Source: Actinomycetota bacterium
Lineage (GTDB): Bacteria > Actinomycetota > Thermoleophilia > Gaiellales > Gaiellaceae
Length of the DNA: 5,718 bases
Assembly: GCA_013813345.1 (NCBI GenBank)
Contig: JACCRW010000274.1
Span: 1-5,718, forward strand
Direction: 5' to 3'
Position numbers and translations under genes: made by a program. This document shows, piece by piece, positions 5,576 to 5,718 of the stretch. A model generated the notes under the pieces. That model made no database searches. It was not told where the DNA came from and saw only the letters and a list, made by a program, of their open reading frames with translations. Positions within the stretch are counted from its first letter, which is position 1. Every line of letters starts with the position of its first letter.

Positions 5576-5718
5576 ATGGTTTGCTTGCCCACCTACGACG
5601 AGCGCGAGAACCTCGAGCCAATGCTGCGCGCGCTCGACGAGGTGCTCGGCCCGGACGACCGCGTGCTCGTGATCGACGACAACTCGCCCGACGGCACCGG
5701 CGAGCTCGCCGACCGGCT
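5576..5718 (+). CDS. GT2 glycosyltransferase, polyprenol-phosphate mannosyltransferase-like, N-terminal part (runs off right edge)
   Basis: The 47 residues in the window match the start of family 2 glycosyltransferases of the Dpm1/Ppm1 group. These transfer mannose (or a similar sugar) from a GDP-sugar to polyprenol phosphate at the cytoplasmic membrane face, supplying cell-envelope glycans. Evidence is the nucleotide-sugar start VCLPTYDERENLEPM (2-16), followed by VLVIDDNSPDGTGELADR (30-47) with the Asp34/Asp35 pair. The usual TYNE reads TYDE here (Asp8). The ATG is set by a perfect GGAGGTGA upstream. The gene is divergent from polX with a gap of 28 bp, so its promoter must lie largely within the polX 5' coding end. 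Family level is confident; sugar specificity is not shown. Confidence 0.85.
   Translation, partial: MVCLPTYDERENLEPMLRALDEVLGPDDRVLVIDDNSPDGTGELADR

Noticed and set aside
5548..5592. Upstream GTG at 5592 as polX start
   Set aside because: It would overlap the divergent GT2 gene, adds 15 residues without family similarity and also lacks a Shine-Dalgarno.
1..5718. CRISPR arrays, tRNA or rRNA genes, insertion sequences, phage or defence genes
   Set aside because: Reading through the window showed no regularly spaced repeats, cloverleaf or rRNA-like sequence, terminal inverted repeats, transposase or phage motifs. Nearly all bases are accounted for by seven ordinary genes.

Overview
This is a compact, high-GC bacterial window. 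Strong G/C preference at third codon positions, GTG and TTG starts and gene families typical of actinobacteria suggest a free-living actinobacterium. A Thermoleophilia-like lineage is possible, but the sequence alone cannot settle it. No rRNA, tRNA, CRISPR array, insertion sequence or phage gene is visible. No gene-free stretch exceeds about 110 bases.

Left part (1-1173): a DHA2-type (EmrB/QacA-like) drug/proton antiporter runs off the left edge on the minus strand. It diverges from an HxlR-family regulator carrying an extra C-terminal SCP2-like domain. Their 106-bp intergenic region is comparatively AT-rich. It holds an inverted repeat centred on base 500, flanked by candidate promoters arranged almost as mirror images around the same point. 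The layout is that of a locally regulated efflux module in which one bound protein could control both directions.

Middle and right (1170-5547, minus strand): three overlapping genes look like a translationally coupled operon, transcribed right to left. They are a PolX-family DNA polymerase with a C-terminal PHP domain, a group II PLP-dependent (aromatic amino acid type) decarboxylase, and a cytoplasmic metallophosphatase/5'-nucleotidase whose usual GNHE motif reads GNAT. polX and the decarboxylase share a 4-base GTGA stop/start. The nucleotidase starts at a TTG inside the decarboxylase end. The nucleotidase stop also overlaps the convergent HxlR stop, both using the bases CTAG.

Right edge (5576-5718): a plus-strand GT2 glycosyltransferase (polyprenol-phosphate mannosyltransferase-like) begins after a perfect Shine-Dalgarno, 28 bp from the chosen polX start, and runs off the window.

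I found no clear new defence or mobile system. The points most worth following are the symmetric efflux promoter/operator, the regulator's extra domain, the altered nucleotidase active site, and the odd polymerase/decarboxylase/nucleotidase operon.
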